Source: Streptomyces himalayensis subsp. himalayensis (GTDB lineage: Bacteria; Actinomycetota; Actinomycetes; Streptomycetales; Streptomycetaceae). Taken from it: 64,000 nt of DNA. Shown here piece after piece: positions 16,339 through 26,461 of this stretch. The stretch covers positions 172,884-236,883 of the forward strand of contig NZ_JACEHE010000016.1 in NCBI RefSeq assembly GCF_013778455.1, given 5' to 3'. A program made the translations under genes and the position numbers. The first letter of the stretch is position 1, and each line of letters begins with the position of its first letter. Below the pieces are notes generated by a model. That model saw nothing but the letters and a program-made list of their open reading frames with translations, had not been told where the DNA came from and made no database searches.

Positions 16339-17220
16339 TTGACTGAGCAGTTGCGACTGATGGCCGTTCACGCCCACCCCGACGACGAGTCGAGCAAGGG
16401 CGCGGCCACGATGGCCAAGTACGTGTCCGAGGGGGTGGACGTGCTGGTCGTGACCTGCACCGGCGGGGAGCGCGGCTCCATCCTCAACCCGAAGCTCCAG
16501 GGCGACCCGTACATCGAGGAGCACATCCACGAGGTACGCAAGAAGGAGATGGACGAGGCGCGCGAGATCCTCGGCGTCAAGCAGGAGTGGCTTGGCTTCG
16601 TCGATTCGGGTCTGCCCGAGGGCGACCCGCTGCCGCCGCTCCCCGACGGCTGCTTCGCCCTGGAGGACGTCGACAAGGCGGCCGGCCGACTGGTGAGGTC
16701 CATCCGGGCGTTCCGTCCGCAGGTGATCACCACCTACGACGAGAACGGCGGGTACCCGCACCCCGACCACATCATGACCCACAAGATCAGCATGGTGGCC
16801 TTCGAGGGCGCCGCTGACACCGAGAAGTACCCCGAGGGCGAGTACGGCCCGGCGTACCAGCCGCTGAAGCTCTACTACAACCAGGGCTTCAACCGCCCCC
16901 GCACCGAGGCGCTGCACAACGCGATGCTGGAGCGGGGCCTGGAGTCCCCGTACGCGGAGTGGCTCAGGCGCTGGGACGAGTTCGAGCGGGTGGAGCGCAC
17001 GCTGACGACGCACATCCCGTGCGCCGACTTCTATGAGATCCGCGACAAGGCGCTGATCGCGCACGCCACGCAGATCGACCCCGACGGCGGCTGGTTCCGC
17101 GTCCCGATGGAGCTCCAGAAGGAGGTCTGGCCGACCGAGGAGTACGAGCTGGCGAAGTCCCTCGTCGATACGTCCCTCCCCGAGGACGACCTCTTTGCGG
17201 GCATCCGAGACAATGCCTGA
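16339..17220 (+). CDS. mca: mycothiol S-conjugate amidase
   Basis: A 293-residue zinc amidase that cleaves mycothiol S-conjugates to mercapturic acids and GlcN-Ins, so it detoxifies electrophiles and antibiotics. The zinc motif AHPDDESS (residues 12-19) and YPHPDHIMTH supply the ligands. TCTGGERG, ENGGYPHPDH and the long form separate it from MshB, though both share the LmbE fold. The start is TTG 16339 with GAGGGAACGAG upstream. The presence of mycothiol metabolism is itself an actinobacterial marker. The next small gene follows after one base. Confidence 0.95.
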   Translation: MTEQLRLMAVHAHPDDESSKGAATMAKYVSEGVDVLVVTCTGGERGSILNPKLQGDPYIEEHIHEVRKKEMDEAREILGVKQEWLGFVDSGLPEGDPLPPLPDGCFALEDVDKAAGRLVRSIRAFRPQVITTYDENGGYPHPDHIMTHKISMVAFEGAADTEKYPEGEYGPAYQPLKLYYNQGFNRPRTEALHNAMLERGLESPYAEWLRRWDEFERVERTLTTHIPCADFYEIRDKALIAHATQIDPDGGWFRVPMELQKEVWPTEEYELAKSLVDTSLPEDDLFAGIRDNA

Positions 17221-17221
17221 C

Positions 17222-17470
17222 ATGAGCGCAAGCGCAAGCCTGGCAATGACGCACCTCGTCCCTCTCGCCAAGGAGCTCGACGAGGACAAGGTGACCCCCG
17301 GCGTCCTCGGCTTCATCGTCTTCGCCGTGATGGCGCTGGCGGTCTGGGGCCTGATGAAGTCGATGAACCGGCACATGGGGAAGGTCGACTTCAAGGAGGC
17401 ACCGGAGGAGGGCTCCTCCGACGCCTCCGACGGCGGAAGGAAGGGCGCGGCCCCGGCTGCGAAGGGCTGA
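17222..17470 (+). CDS. small single-pass membrane protein downstream of mca
   Basis: An 82-residue protein with one transmembrane helix (about residues 26-47, PGVLGFIVFAVMALAVWGLMKSM), a short N-terminal segment and a charged cytosolic tail rich in Glu, Ser, Gly and Lys. ATG 17222 follows the mca stop by one base, so it is in the same operon. I do not know its function. A stem-loop at 17510-17540 ends the operon. Confidence 0.8.
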   Translation: MSASASLAMTHLVPLAKELDEDKVTPGVLGFIVFAVMALAVWGLMKSMNRHMGKVDFKEAPEEGSSDASDGGRKGAAPAAKG

Positions 17471-17509
17471 CGCCCGCGCGGGCGTCAGCCCGAGGGCCCG
17501 TCCGTTCGA

Positions 17510-17540
17510 GGTTCCGGCAGCCGCTGCGGCTGCCGGAACC
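17510..17540. terminator. terminator after the mca operon
   Basis: A perfect 14-bp stem (17510-17523 and 17527-17540) with a CTG loop, between the convergent mca operon and the STAND gene. It should work in both directions. Confidence 0.85.
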
Positions 17541-17602
17541 GGCCATGGGTCGGCGCACGCGCCACGGGCCGGCGCCCATGCGCCGCGTCTCTTGGCGTCC
17601 TG

Positions 17603-20600
17603 TCATCCCACCCCTACCGGCACCCCCATGACCTCCCGTGAGTGGCGTCGCGGCACCATTCCCAGGCGCCAGGCCTGCCAGCCGGCGTCCAGATCGACGC
17701 CACGCTCCAGCAGCAGCCGGTACGCCTCCACGTAGTCGTCCAGCTTGCCGTCGCGGGCCGGATGCGGGGTTCGGGCCAGTTGGGCCAGTTCCTCCTGGGC
17801 GACCGCCGTGCCGACCTCGGAGCCGCCGGGCGATGCGTACGGCAGGAGGGTGCAGCGCAGGAAGTGGGCCCAGTCCTCGCCGCGGCGGTCGCCGTAACCG
17901 GCGAACAGGGCCGCCGCCTCGTCGCACAGTCCCAGGGCCGCCTGCGTACGGCCGTTTCCGGCGTCGACCACGGCCAGCTCCAGGCACGTCCAGGCCTCGC
18001 CGTGGGCGACGCCGATGCGCTGGAAGTCGGCCCGCGCGTCGACCAGGAGCTGGCGGGCGAAGCCGGAGTTGCGCAGCGACCCGGTCTGGGCGGCCCGCTG
18101 GTCGCGCGTGACCCGCGCCGAGTGGTGTCGGGCGCAGGCCAGCCCGTACACGTCGCGCATGCGCGAGAACATCGTGCGGGAGCGCTCCAGCTCGCGGACC
18201 GCCTGGTCGAGGTCGCCGGTCTCCTCCAGGGCCTGGCCCAGGTAGTAGATCGTCCACGCCTCGCCGCGCGCGTCCTCGTTGTCGCGGTGGCGCGCCGCCG
18301 CCTGTCGCAGGCCGTCCACCGCCGCCGACGGCTCGCCGTCGATCAGCCGGGCCCGCGCCAGCTGCGTCATCGCCCACGCCTCACCGCGGCCGTCGCGCGT
18401 CCGCCCGTACTGATCCAGCGCGATCCGCAGCTCGCTCTCCGCGCGCGGTACGTCACCCATGCGCAGACACAACTGCCCCAGCTGGAAGTGCGCCCACGCC
18501 TCGCCGTGCACCGACTCGCTGTCCCGGTGCAGCACAAGGGCGGACGACAGCAGCTCCAGCGCCCTGGCGACCTGCCCCCGGTCGCGCTCCACCGCGGCCA
18601 GCGCGTGCAGCGTCCACGCCCGGTCGGCGGCCAGCGCGTCCGTCGCCTGCAGATCCAGCGCCTCGCGCAGCTTCGCCGACGCCTCCGTCAGATTGCCCTG
18701 GTGGTGCAGCGTGATCCCCAGCGAGCACAGCGCACGGGCCGCGCCCGCATCGTGGTGGGCCTCGAAGTAGAGATCCACGACGGACGCCAGGGTCGAGCGG
18801 GCCTTGTCGAGCTCGCCGAGCTGACGGGCCGCGATGCCCGTACGCCACTGGACGCTGCGTACCAGCAGGCCCTGGTCGATGGCCTGCGTCAGCTCGCTGA
18901 TCTCGCCCAGGCGGTACAGGTCGCCGCGCAGCAGGCAGTAGTCGCACAGCGCACCCAGCAGGTTCAGCACCGCCGTCTGGTCGACGCCCTCCGCGTGCCG
19001 CAGTGCCGCCGTGATGAAGCTCGACTCGTCGTCCAGCCAGCGCAGCGCCGCGTCGAGCGACGTGAAGCCGTGCGGACCGACCGTGCTGGAGTGGAAGGAC
19101 GTGTCCGCCCTGGTCGACGTCTTGCCGTCGACCAGACGGATCACCGAGTCCGCCAGCTCCGCGTAGTTGACGATCAGCCGCTCCTGCGCCGACGTGCGCT
19201 CCGCGGGGTCCTCCTCGTCAAGCAGCCGCGCCTGGGCGAAGGTCCGTACGAGGTCGTGGAGGCGGTAGCGGTTGCCGCGGTCGTGGTCGATCAGGCCCGC
19301 GCGGGACAGCGCGCTGAGCTGCCGGGTGGCCTCCGTCTCGTCCGTGCCGAGCAGCGCCGCCGCCGCGGCCGCGCCCAGCGACGCCCGGCCTGCCAGCGCG
19401 AGTCTCCGCAGCAGCCGCCGCGCCGTGTCCGGCAGATCCGTGTAGCGCAGCCACAGCGCACGCTCCACCGGCTCCACCGGCCCGTACGCCCCCAGGTCCG
19501 CCGCCAGCTGACGCGCCGAACGCGGCCCCAGCGAAGAGCCCGCGATGCGCAGCGCGAGCGGCAGACCCCCGCACAGCTCGCGCACCCGGTCCGAGGCCTC
19601 GGCGTCGTACGGCCCCGACGCGTCCTGCGCCGACGCCCGCAGCAGCTCGTCCGCGCCCGCCGCCTCCAGCGGCTCGACGGACAGCTGGTGCACCCATGCG
19701 GGCAGATCGGCGGGCAGCTCGAGCGGCTTGCGGGCCGTGACCAGGACCAGGCTGTCCGAACGCTCGGGAACCAGGGTGCGCACCTGCTCGGGGTCGCTCG
19801 GGTCGTCGAGGACGACCACGACCGGCAGCCCGGTCAGATGCTGGTGGTACAGCTCGCTCAGCCGCCGCACCTGCTGGTCCTGCGACGACCGCTCCCGGAA
19901 CAGCAGCTGCTCGCGCGGGGCCCCCAGCCGGTTCAGCAGATACAGCAGCGCATCGCGCGTGGACAGCGGCGGCGCCTCGGGGCTGTCCCCGCGCAGATCC
20001 ACCCGGCACGCGCCCCGGAACTGGTCCTTCAGTCCGAGCGCCGCGCGCAGCGCCAGCGCCGAGCGGCCCGAACCAGGCGCCCCGTGCAGCACCACCACCG
20101 TCGGCCGCGTCTCCGTACTCGCCCGCGCCGCGTGCACCCACTGGGCGATCCGCGCCATCTCCTGCCGCCGGCCCGCGAGCGGCCCGTCCGGGTCCGGCAG
20201 ATGCCCGAACGACTGCTCGAGGACACGCCGGCGCCGCGCCTCCGCGCTTTTGTCGGTACGCCGCAACTGCGGTGCCGCCTTCTTCGTACCGCCCGCCGCG
20301 CTGGCCGTGATCACCCGCTGCTGATCCAGGAACGGGCGGATGCCTCGCACCTCCAGCGCCGTCAGCCACTGCAGCCGCAGCTGCTCGGGGCCGCCGGGCT
20401 GGTTGCGGGCGCCGGCGCTGCGGTTCGCGGCCGGCACGTGCGACGCCGTCACCTTCACCACCGTCATGGCCGCGCCGGCCACACAGGCGACCGCGCCCGT
20501 GCTCAGCGCAGTAGTAGGTGGCATGCCGAACATCAGATCCGCCAGAGACGCCGCGACCGCCGCGGAGATCGCGCCCACAAAGGCGGTTCCGCCTCCCTCC

Positions 20601-20824
20601 CGGGCGAACCGCTGCCCGAACGACAACTGCCCGGCCTCGGCCTCGTCGAGCGCCGCCGTGTACGCGCCGTACTCCTCGGCCGCCGTCTGCGCCATGGCGT
20701 CCAGCGCCCCTCGGGCCCGCGACAGCAGCACACCCCCGTCGATCCGACCGCCCGAGCGCCGCACCTCCTCCTCCACGGCCCGGGCCAACAGCCGCTCGGC
20801 TTCCGCCCGATGGCTGTCCCGCAT
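17603..20824 (-). CDS. large NB-ARC/STAND ATPase with C-terminal TPR repeats
   Basis: A 1073-residue protein. Residues about 1-75 are helical, 80-130 hold two hydrophobic segments (VGAISAAVAASLADLMF, TGAVACVAGAAMTVVKV), and 215-520 form an NB-ARC-type ATPase: P-loop GAPGSGRSA, Walker B PVVVVLDDPSD, GLPLALRIAG and an LVRTFAQ winged-helix end. Residues about 560-1060 are TPR-like repeats with recurring GEAW motifs. It resembles the sensor half of AfsR-type regulators but has no DNA-binding domain. The P-loop Lys is replaced by Arg. ATG 20824 was chosen because it follows GGGGGACGTGAC. Ligand and effector are unknown. Confidence 0.85.
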   Translation of the reverse strand: MRDSHRAEAERLLARAVEEEVRRSGGRIDGGVLLSRARGALDAMAQTAAEEYGAYTAALDEAEAGQLSFGQRFAREGGGTAFVGAISAAVAASLADLMFGMPPTTALSTGAVACVAGAAMTVVKVTASHVPAANRSAGARNQPGGPEQLRLQWLTALEVRGIRPFLDQQRVITASAAGGTKKAAPQLRRTDKSAEARRRRVLEQSFGHLPDPDGPLAGRRQEMARIAQWVHAARASTETRPTVVVLHGAPGSGRSALALRAALGLKDQFRGACRVDLRGDSPEAPPLSTRDALLYLLNRLGAPREQLLFRERSSQDQQVRRLSELYHQHLTGLPVVVVLDDPSDPEQVRTLVPERSDSLVLVTARKPLELPADLPAWVHQLSVEPLEAAGADELLRASAQDASGPYDAEASDRVRELCGGLPLALRIAGSSLGPRSARQLAADLGAYGPVEPVERALWLRYTDLPDTARRLLRRLALAGRASLGAAAAAALLGTDETEATRQLSALSRAGLIDHDRGNRYRLHDLVRTFAQARLLDEEDPAERTSAQERLIVNYAELADSVIRLVDGKTSTRADTSFHSSTVGPHGFTSLDAALRWLDDESSFITAALRHAEGVDQTAVLNLLGALCDYCLLRGDLYRLGEISELTQAIDQGLLVRSVQWRTGIAARQLGELDKARSTLASVVDLYFEAHHDAGAARALCSLGITLHHQGNLTEASAKLREALDLQATDALAADRAWTLHALAAVERDRGQVARALELLSSALVLHRDSESVHGEAWAHFQLGQLCLRMGDVPRAESELRIALDQYGRTRDGRGEAWAMTQLARARLIDGEPSAAVDGLRQAAARHRDNEDARGEAWTIYYLGQALEETGDLDQAVRELERSRTMFSRMRDVYGLACARHHSARVTRDQRAAQTGSLRNSGFARQLLVDARADFQRIGVAHGEAWTCLELAVVDAGNGRTQAALGLCDEAAALFAGYGDRRGEDWAHFLRCTLLPYASPGGSEVGTAVAQEELAQLARTPHPARDGKLDDYVEAYRLLLERGVDLDAGWQAWRLGMVPRRHSREVMGVPVGVG

Positions 20825-20919
20825 GTCACGTCCCCCTCCGGTGGCTACGGCATTCGCGGACAAGTGTCCTGCGTACGGGCCGGGATTGGGAGGGGATCAC
20901 GCGAGAGGATCTGGCGGCG

Positions 20920-21378
20920 CTAGCGGTCGTGCAGAACTTTCGGGCGGGTGACGGGAACGACGGTGAGAAGGCCGTCCAGTCCTTTGTAGTCATCGGGGTT
21001 GGTGGTGAACAACGGCAGGTTCTCGGTGATTGCGATGGCGGCGATCATCAGGTCGGCCACTCTGCGCCTGGGCTTGCGGCCGGCGCTGATCACGGCCGCG
21101 CAGACCCTGCCGTAGATGCGGGCTGCTTCCGCGTCGAAGGGGATGGGGTCGAACTCGTTCTCCGCGCGCTGCAGCACGTCCATCCGACGAGCACGTTCGG
21201 TGTGCTCGTCGTAGTCGTCCTGGTCCTCGTTCCTGCGCACTTCGTGGGGCCCGGCGGAGAGCTCGGCGAGCGTGATGGCTGTGATCGCCATCTCCGCGGG
21301 GAGCTCCTCGGGGTCCAGCCACTTGCGCAGGATCATGATGTCGGTGTCGAGCAGCCCCTGCTCATGGTCAGCGGCCAT
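20920..21378 (-). CDS. VapC-like PIN-domain toxin
   Basis: A 152-residue PIN-domain ribonuclease. The first acidic residue is in LLDTDIMI near the N-terminus, a conserved Glu in ITLAELSAG, and later acidic residues in RRRVADLMIAAIAI and TTNPDDYKGL, which together form the metal site. The start (ATG 21378) lies inside the 3' end of the upstream antitoxin gene, overlapping it by 11 bases. VapC toxins cut specific RNAs when freed from antitoxin. The pair is typical of actinobacterial Phd/VapC modules. Confidence 0.88.
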   Translation of the reverse strand: MAADHEQGLLDTDIMILRKWLDPEELPAEMAITAITLAELSAGPHEVRRNEDQDDYDEHTERARRMDVLQRAENEFDPIPFDAEAARIYGRVCAAVISAGRKPRRRVADLMIAAIAITENLPLFTTNPDDYKGLDGLLTVVPVTRPKVLHDR

Positions 21379-21637
21379 AGGGGTCGTCCATCTCCTGATC
21401 GGCCGTGGCGTCCTGGTCTGCGCGGAAGGCCTCCAGGGAGATGTCGGGGGCTGTACGGGACATCGCCACGAATTCGCTACGGGGGACGAAGCGTCTGCGG
21501 CGCCGCAAGGGGATCAGCTCACCGATCTGGTGCCCGTCACGGGTGACGGTGAACGCCTGTCCGCCCTGGACGGCGTCCATGATCTCTTTGGATTTGTTGC
21601 GCAGGTCGCGCTGGGTGATCTCGGGCTGTGCTGCCAT
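21368..21637 (-). CDS. Phd/YefM-type antitoxin
   Basis: An 89-residue antitoxin. The N-terminal Phd/YefM fold is seen in EITQRDLRNKSKEIMDAVQGGQAFTVTRDGHQIGELIPL; the C-terminal part (ISLEAFRADQDATADQEM) should wrap the toxin. ATG 21637 was chosen because AAAGG lies just upstream; an ATG at 21664 is in frame but falls within the operator palindrome. It should bind the toxin and, with it, the inverted repeat at 21654-21698 to repress its own operon. Confidence 0.88.
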   Translation of the reverse strand: MAAQPEITQRDLRNKSKEIMDAVQGGQAFTVTRDGHQIGELIPLRRRRRFVPRSEFVAMSRTAPDISLEAFRADQDATADQEMDDPYGR

Positions 21638-21653
21638 GCCTTTCACGATACGC

Positions 21654-21698
21654 ACGTGTGCCATGGTGTGCTACCAGATAGCACACCATGGCACACGT
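21654..21698. promoter_or_regulatory. 45-bp perfect inverted repeat, operator of the Phd/VapC module
   Basis: Two perfect 20-nt arms, ACGTGTGCCATGGTGTGCTA (21654-21673) and its complement (21679-21698), around the spacer CCAGA. It lies 17 bp upstream of the antitoxin ATG and 54 bp upstream of the DUF255 gene on the other strand. Each arm contains two GTGTGC half-sites. It fits an autoregulatory operator for several toxin-antitoxin complexes, and could also affect the divergent gene. Confidence 0.85.
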
Positions 21699-21751
21699 CT
21701 CCGCCTCTGTGGGGACGCCCGCGCTTCAGGCCCGTCGGGCAGGATGGAGGC

Positions 21752-23788
<2,037 letters not shown>

Positions 23789-23931
23789 GGGACCTGTTGG
23801 CGTGGCGCCTGCGGGCCGTGGGTGGTTTGTGCCCACCCGTTCCGCCTGCGGAACGCCTGCCCACAAACCATGGCGCCTGCCCACAAAACCATGGCGCCTG
23901 CCCACAAACCGTTCAGCGGAGCTCGAATCGC
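23789..23931. repeat. 20-21-bp tandem repeat downstream of the DUF255 gene
   Basis: Two full copies and a partial third (23855-23874, 23875-23895, 23896-23911) of GCCTGCCCACAAACCATGGC, in the gap between two convergent genes. Upstream, GGTGGTTTGTGCCCACC is partly complementary, and GTTCCGCCTGCGGAAC is a small hairpin. The region may terminate transcription. Confidence 0.75.
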
Positions 23932-24654
23932 TCAGCCGAACTCCGCGAGCGCTGTCCCCACGATTCGTTCCAGGCGGTCGTGGTGGGCGCCCCGCCAGTA
24001 CACGCGGTCGCACTCCACGCACTGCGCGAACACGTCGTACGACCGCTGCGTGCCGCCCTGGAGGAGGTCGGCGACCTCGTCCTTGCGGGCGTCGCGCAGG
24101 GTGCCGTTGCATGCCGTGCACCGGGTCCAGGGGCGCAGCTCCGGGGCGAAGCGGCCCAGCACGTCGCGGAGCTGGTCGTCGGGGCGGTCGCTGTAGACGT
24201 ATGCGCCGGCCCACAGTTCACGGCGGCGCAGCAGGCCGCGGTCGCGGCTGAGCAGCACGCGCTGCTCCGCCGCGGACTGGGTGGCGAGCGCCGCGTCCCC
24301 GGGGTCCGCGGAGTCGTACGCCGCGTCGACGCCGAGCAGCCTCAGGCGCCGCGCGAGCGTGCCCAGATGGACGTCGAGCAGAAAGCGCAGCGGTGCGCCC
24401 GGCACCTGCTGGGGGCGCTCGACGGCCCGCACCTCGACGGACTCCCCGGCCGCCGGGATGTGCGCGGCGGTGACCTCGCGGCCGTCGACGACGAGCGCGC
24501 CCACCTCGGTCAGCGGCACACCGGCCGACTCGATGACATGCCCGAGCGTCGAGACGCCGTCGGTGACGAGTGGCGTGGGGCCGCCACGCCGCCCGGGAGG
24601 CACGAACATGCCCAGCTCGGGGGCGAAGTCCACCTGGATCTCGGGTCCGTTCAC
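23932..24654 (-). CDS. Mut7-C RNase-type protein with N-terminal ubiquitin-like domain
   Basis: A 240-residue protein. Residues about 1-80 look like a ubiquitin/MoaD-type fold (VEVRAVERPQ), and residues 88-235 match the Mut7-C PIN-like domain: FLLDVHLGTLARRLRLLGVDAAYD and LSRDRGLLRRR carry the acidic nuclease residues. It ends with a zinc ribbon (RCTACNGTL and CVECDRVYW). The fusion is known in bacteria, but its substrate is unknown. Start ATG 24654. Convergent with the DUF255 gene. Confidence 0.88.
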   Translation of the reverse strand: MNGPEIQVDFAPELGMFVPPGRRGGPTPLVTDGVSTLGHVIESAGVPLTEVGALVVDGREVTAAHIPAAGESVEVRAVERPQQVPGAPLRFLLDVHLGTLARRLRLLGVDAAYDSADPGDAALATQSAAEQRVLLSRDRGLLRRRELWAGAYVYSDRPDDQLRDVLGRFAPELRPWTRCTACNGTLRDARKDEVADLLQGGTQRSYDVFAQCVECDRVYWRGAHHDRLERIVGTALAEFG

Positions 24655-24682
24655 GCGCTCAGAATGTCATGCCATGGGGGTA

Positions 24683-24712
24683 CCTCCCATGCCTTCAAGG
24701 CAATGGGGGAGG
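24683..24712 (-). terminator. imperfect hairpin after the tetR gene
   Basis: CCTCCCATGCCTT (24683-24695) can pair with AAGGCAATGGGGGAGG (24697-24712), with small bulges, between the TetR gene stop (24765) and the Mut7-C start (24654). It is a plausible terminator, weaker than others in the window. Confidence 0.5.
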
Positions 24713-24764
24713 GGCCGCTGCCTGGTCTTGTTCCCGGCGCGCCCGGTGCCCGCAGGCCGCCCTG

Positions 24765-25397
24765 TCAGCGGACGAGGGTTCCCTCGAACGTGGTCAGCGC
24801 GCGGTCGAGGAGGTCGGGCAGATCGTCCTGGTGGTCGTGCTCGGCCCAGTAGAGGCTGGTCTCCAGCAGCGCGCCGACGATGGCTGTGGCGAGGACGCGT
24901 ACCTGCAGGTCGCCGGTGTCGCGGCCGGTGCGCTGGGCGATGGCCCGGCGCAGCAGGCGGGCGGTGACCGACATGCTCTCGGTCATCCGGGCCCGTACGG
25001 CGGGCACGTCCACCATCAGCCGCGTCCGTAGCCGGGACACGGCGGGCTCCTCGTCGAATCCGAAGCCCACGACCCTCCGCAGCACGTACCGCAGGGAGTC
25101 GATCAGCGGCTCGTCCTCGGGCCGGGCCCGCATCTCCTGTTCGAGGACCGGGTCGTACTCGTCCGTGAGGACGATGTCCTCCTTGGTCGGGAAGTACCGG
25201 AAGACGGTGGACGGCGACACCTCGGCGGCCTCGGCTATCTGCTCGATGGTCGTCGCGTCGTATCCCTGCTCGTCGATCAGCCGGTAGGTCGCCTCGCGGA
25301 TCGCCGCCCGGGTCTTGATCTTCTTCCGCTCACGGAGGCCCAGTTGCGGGCGGTCGGCAGGGGAGGTACGAGTGCGTGCGGCCGTCATGGGGCTCAT
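24765..25397 (-). CDS. TetR family transcriptional regulator
   Basis: About 210 residues. The DNA-binding domain is canonical: TRAAIREATYRLIDEQGYDATTIEQIAEAAEVSPSTVFRYFPTKEDIVL (about residues 28-75). The C-terminal ligand domain is helical and of the AcrR/MftR-like type. I chose ATG 25397 (MSPMTAARTR); ATG 25388 and ATG 25442 are in frame, and none has a good ribosome site. An imperfect palindrome at 25404-25420 lies just upstream and suggests autoregulation. The target is not evident; the hemolysin III gene is next upstream on the same strand. Confidence 0.88.
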   Translation of the reverse strand: MSPMTAARTRTSPADRPQLGLRERKKIKTRAAIREATYRLIDEQGYDATTIEQIAEAAEVSPSTVFRYFPTKEDIVLTDEYDPVLEQEMRARPEDEPLIDSLRYVLRRVVGFGFDEEPAVSRLRTRLMVDVPAVRARMTESMSVTARLLRRAIAQRTGRDTGDLQVRVLATAIVGALLETSLYWAEHDHQDDLPDLLDRALTTFEGTLVR

Positions 25398-25403
25398 TGT
25401 CGG

Positions 25404-25420
25404 CCACTCACTGTCAGTGG
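25404..25420 (-). promoter_or_regulatory. imperfect palindrome upstream of the tetR gene
   Basis: A 17-bp sequence with arms CCACT and AGTGG and further symmetric AC/GT positions (14 of 17 bases symmetric), seven bases upstream of the chosen TetR start. Its size and site fit a TetR-family operator for autoregulation. Confidence 0.55.
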
Positions 25421-25478
25421 TCCATGTCACTCTGGGGTGCACGTTCGATCACGGTACGTACAGGCGTACGCGGTGTGG

Positions 25479-26222
25479 TCAGGCGTGCTGGTAGGCCACC
25501 AGCGAGATGCCGACGTAGTGCACGGCGAACGCCGCAAGGGTGAAGGAGTGGAAGACCTCGTGGAAGCCGAACCACCGGGGTGACGGGTTGGGGCGCTGGA
25601 TGCCGTAGATCACGCCGCCCGCGCTGTAGAGCAGACCGCCCACGATCACGCAGACGAGCACGGCGATGCCGCCCGTGCGCATGAAGTCGGGGAGGAAGAA
25701 GACGGCGGCCCAGCCCATCGCCAGGTAGCAGGGGGTGTAGAGCCAGCGTGGGGCGCCGACCCAGAAGACGCGGAAGACGATGCCGGCCGCTGCCGCCGCC
25801 CAGATTCCCCAGAGCAGCCACTGCCCCTTGCCGCCTGGCAGGAGCAGCAAGGTCAACGGTGTGTATGTGCCCGCGATGATCAGGAAGATGTTCGCGTGGT
25901 CCAGTCTGCGCAGGATGCCGTCCGCGCGGGGACTCCAGTTGCCGCGGTGGTAGATGGCGCTCACGCCGAACAGCAGGCAGGCCGTCAGTACGTAGATGCC
26001 GCAGGCGATCCGGCCGCGGGGGGAGTCCGCGAGGGCGGTGAGAACGAGGCCCGCGATCAGCACCGCCGGGAACATTCCGGCATGCAGCCAGCCGCGGAGG
26101 TGCGGCTTCATCGGGGCCAGGGCCGCCTGGAGCGGCGTCTGTGTGGACTGGTGCGGGATCGAGGCCGGCCCCCCTTCAGGGGCCGCTGAACTCCCGGTGG
26201 TGTCGGCGGCAGGCGCAGTCAT
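25479..26222 (-). CDS. hemolysin III / PAQR family membrane protein
   Basis: A 247-residue integral membrane protein with seven predicted helices. PAQR/HlyIII signatures include LHAGMFPAVLIAGLVL, FGVSAIYHRGNW, LDHANIFLIIAGTYTPL and, at the end, FGFHEVFHSFTLAAFAVHYVGI, which carry the His/Ser/Asp metal site. The first 30 residues are a disordered Ala/Thr/Ser-rich tail. Despite its name the family seems to be a membrane hydrolase/sensor type. Start ATG 26222. It is divergent from pckA (240 bp). Confidence 0.92.
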   Translation of the reverse strand: MTAPAADTTGSSAAPEGGPASIPHQSTQTPLQAALAPMKPHLRGWLHAGMFPAVLIAGLVLTALADSPRGRIACGIYVLTACLLFGVSAIYHRGNWSPRADGILRRLDHANIFLIIAGTYTPLTLLLLPGGKGQWLLWGIWAAAAAGIVFRVFWVGAPRWLYTPCYLAMGWAAVFFLPDFMRTGGIAVLVCVIVGGLLYSAGGVIYGIQRPNPSPRWFGFHEVFHSFTLAAFAVHYVGISLVAYQHA

Positions 26223-26461
26223 TGCCGCATCGTACCTACGGAGCCGTAACTCACATATGCCTGCCGGTGAACGAAAGTGCACAGAGTGGTGATGCTCACT
26301 CCGCTCAGTTGTGAGGCCGTCTGGACAGATGCGCGAATGCGGCGGATGATCAGATGAGTGCGGTCGGCACCGGATGAGCGCAGAGTGATCGAAGAGCGCA
26401 GCATCCGGGTCGCAGCCCCCACGGGGCACCAAGTCAAAATCCCCTCTTTCTAGGAGCAACC

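Noticed and set aside
17642..20923. A 1093-codon open frame on the plus strand opposite the STAND gene
   Set aside because: It is the antisense shadow of a GC-rich gene: its composition is Arg/Gln/Val-rich with no domains, while the minus strand has clear NB-ARC and TPR motifs.
23797..24852. A plus-strand open frame of 351 codons
   Set aside because: Antisense to the Mut7-C gene, with the first part made of the 20-21-bp repeat.
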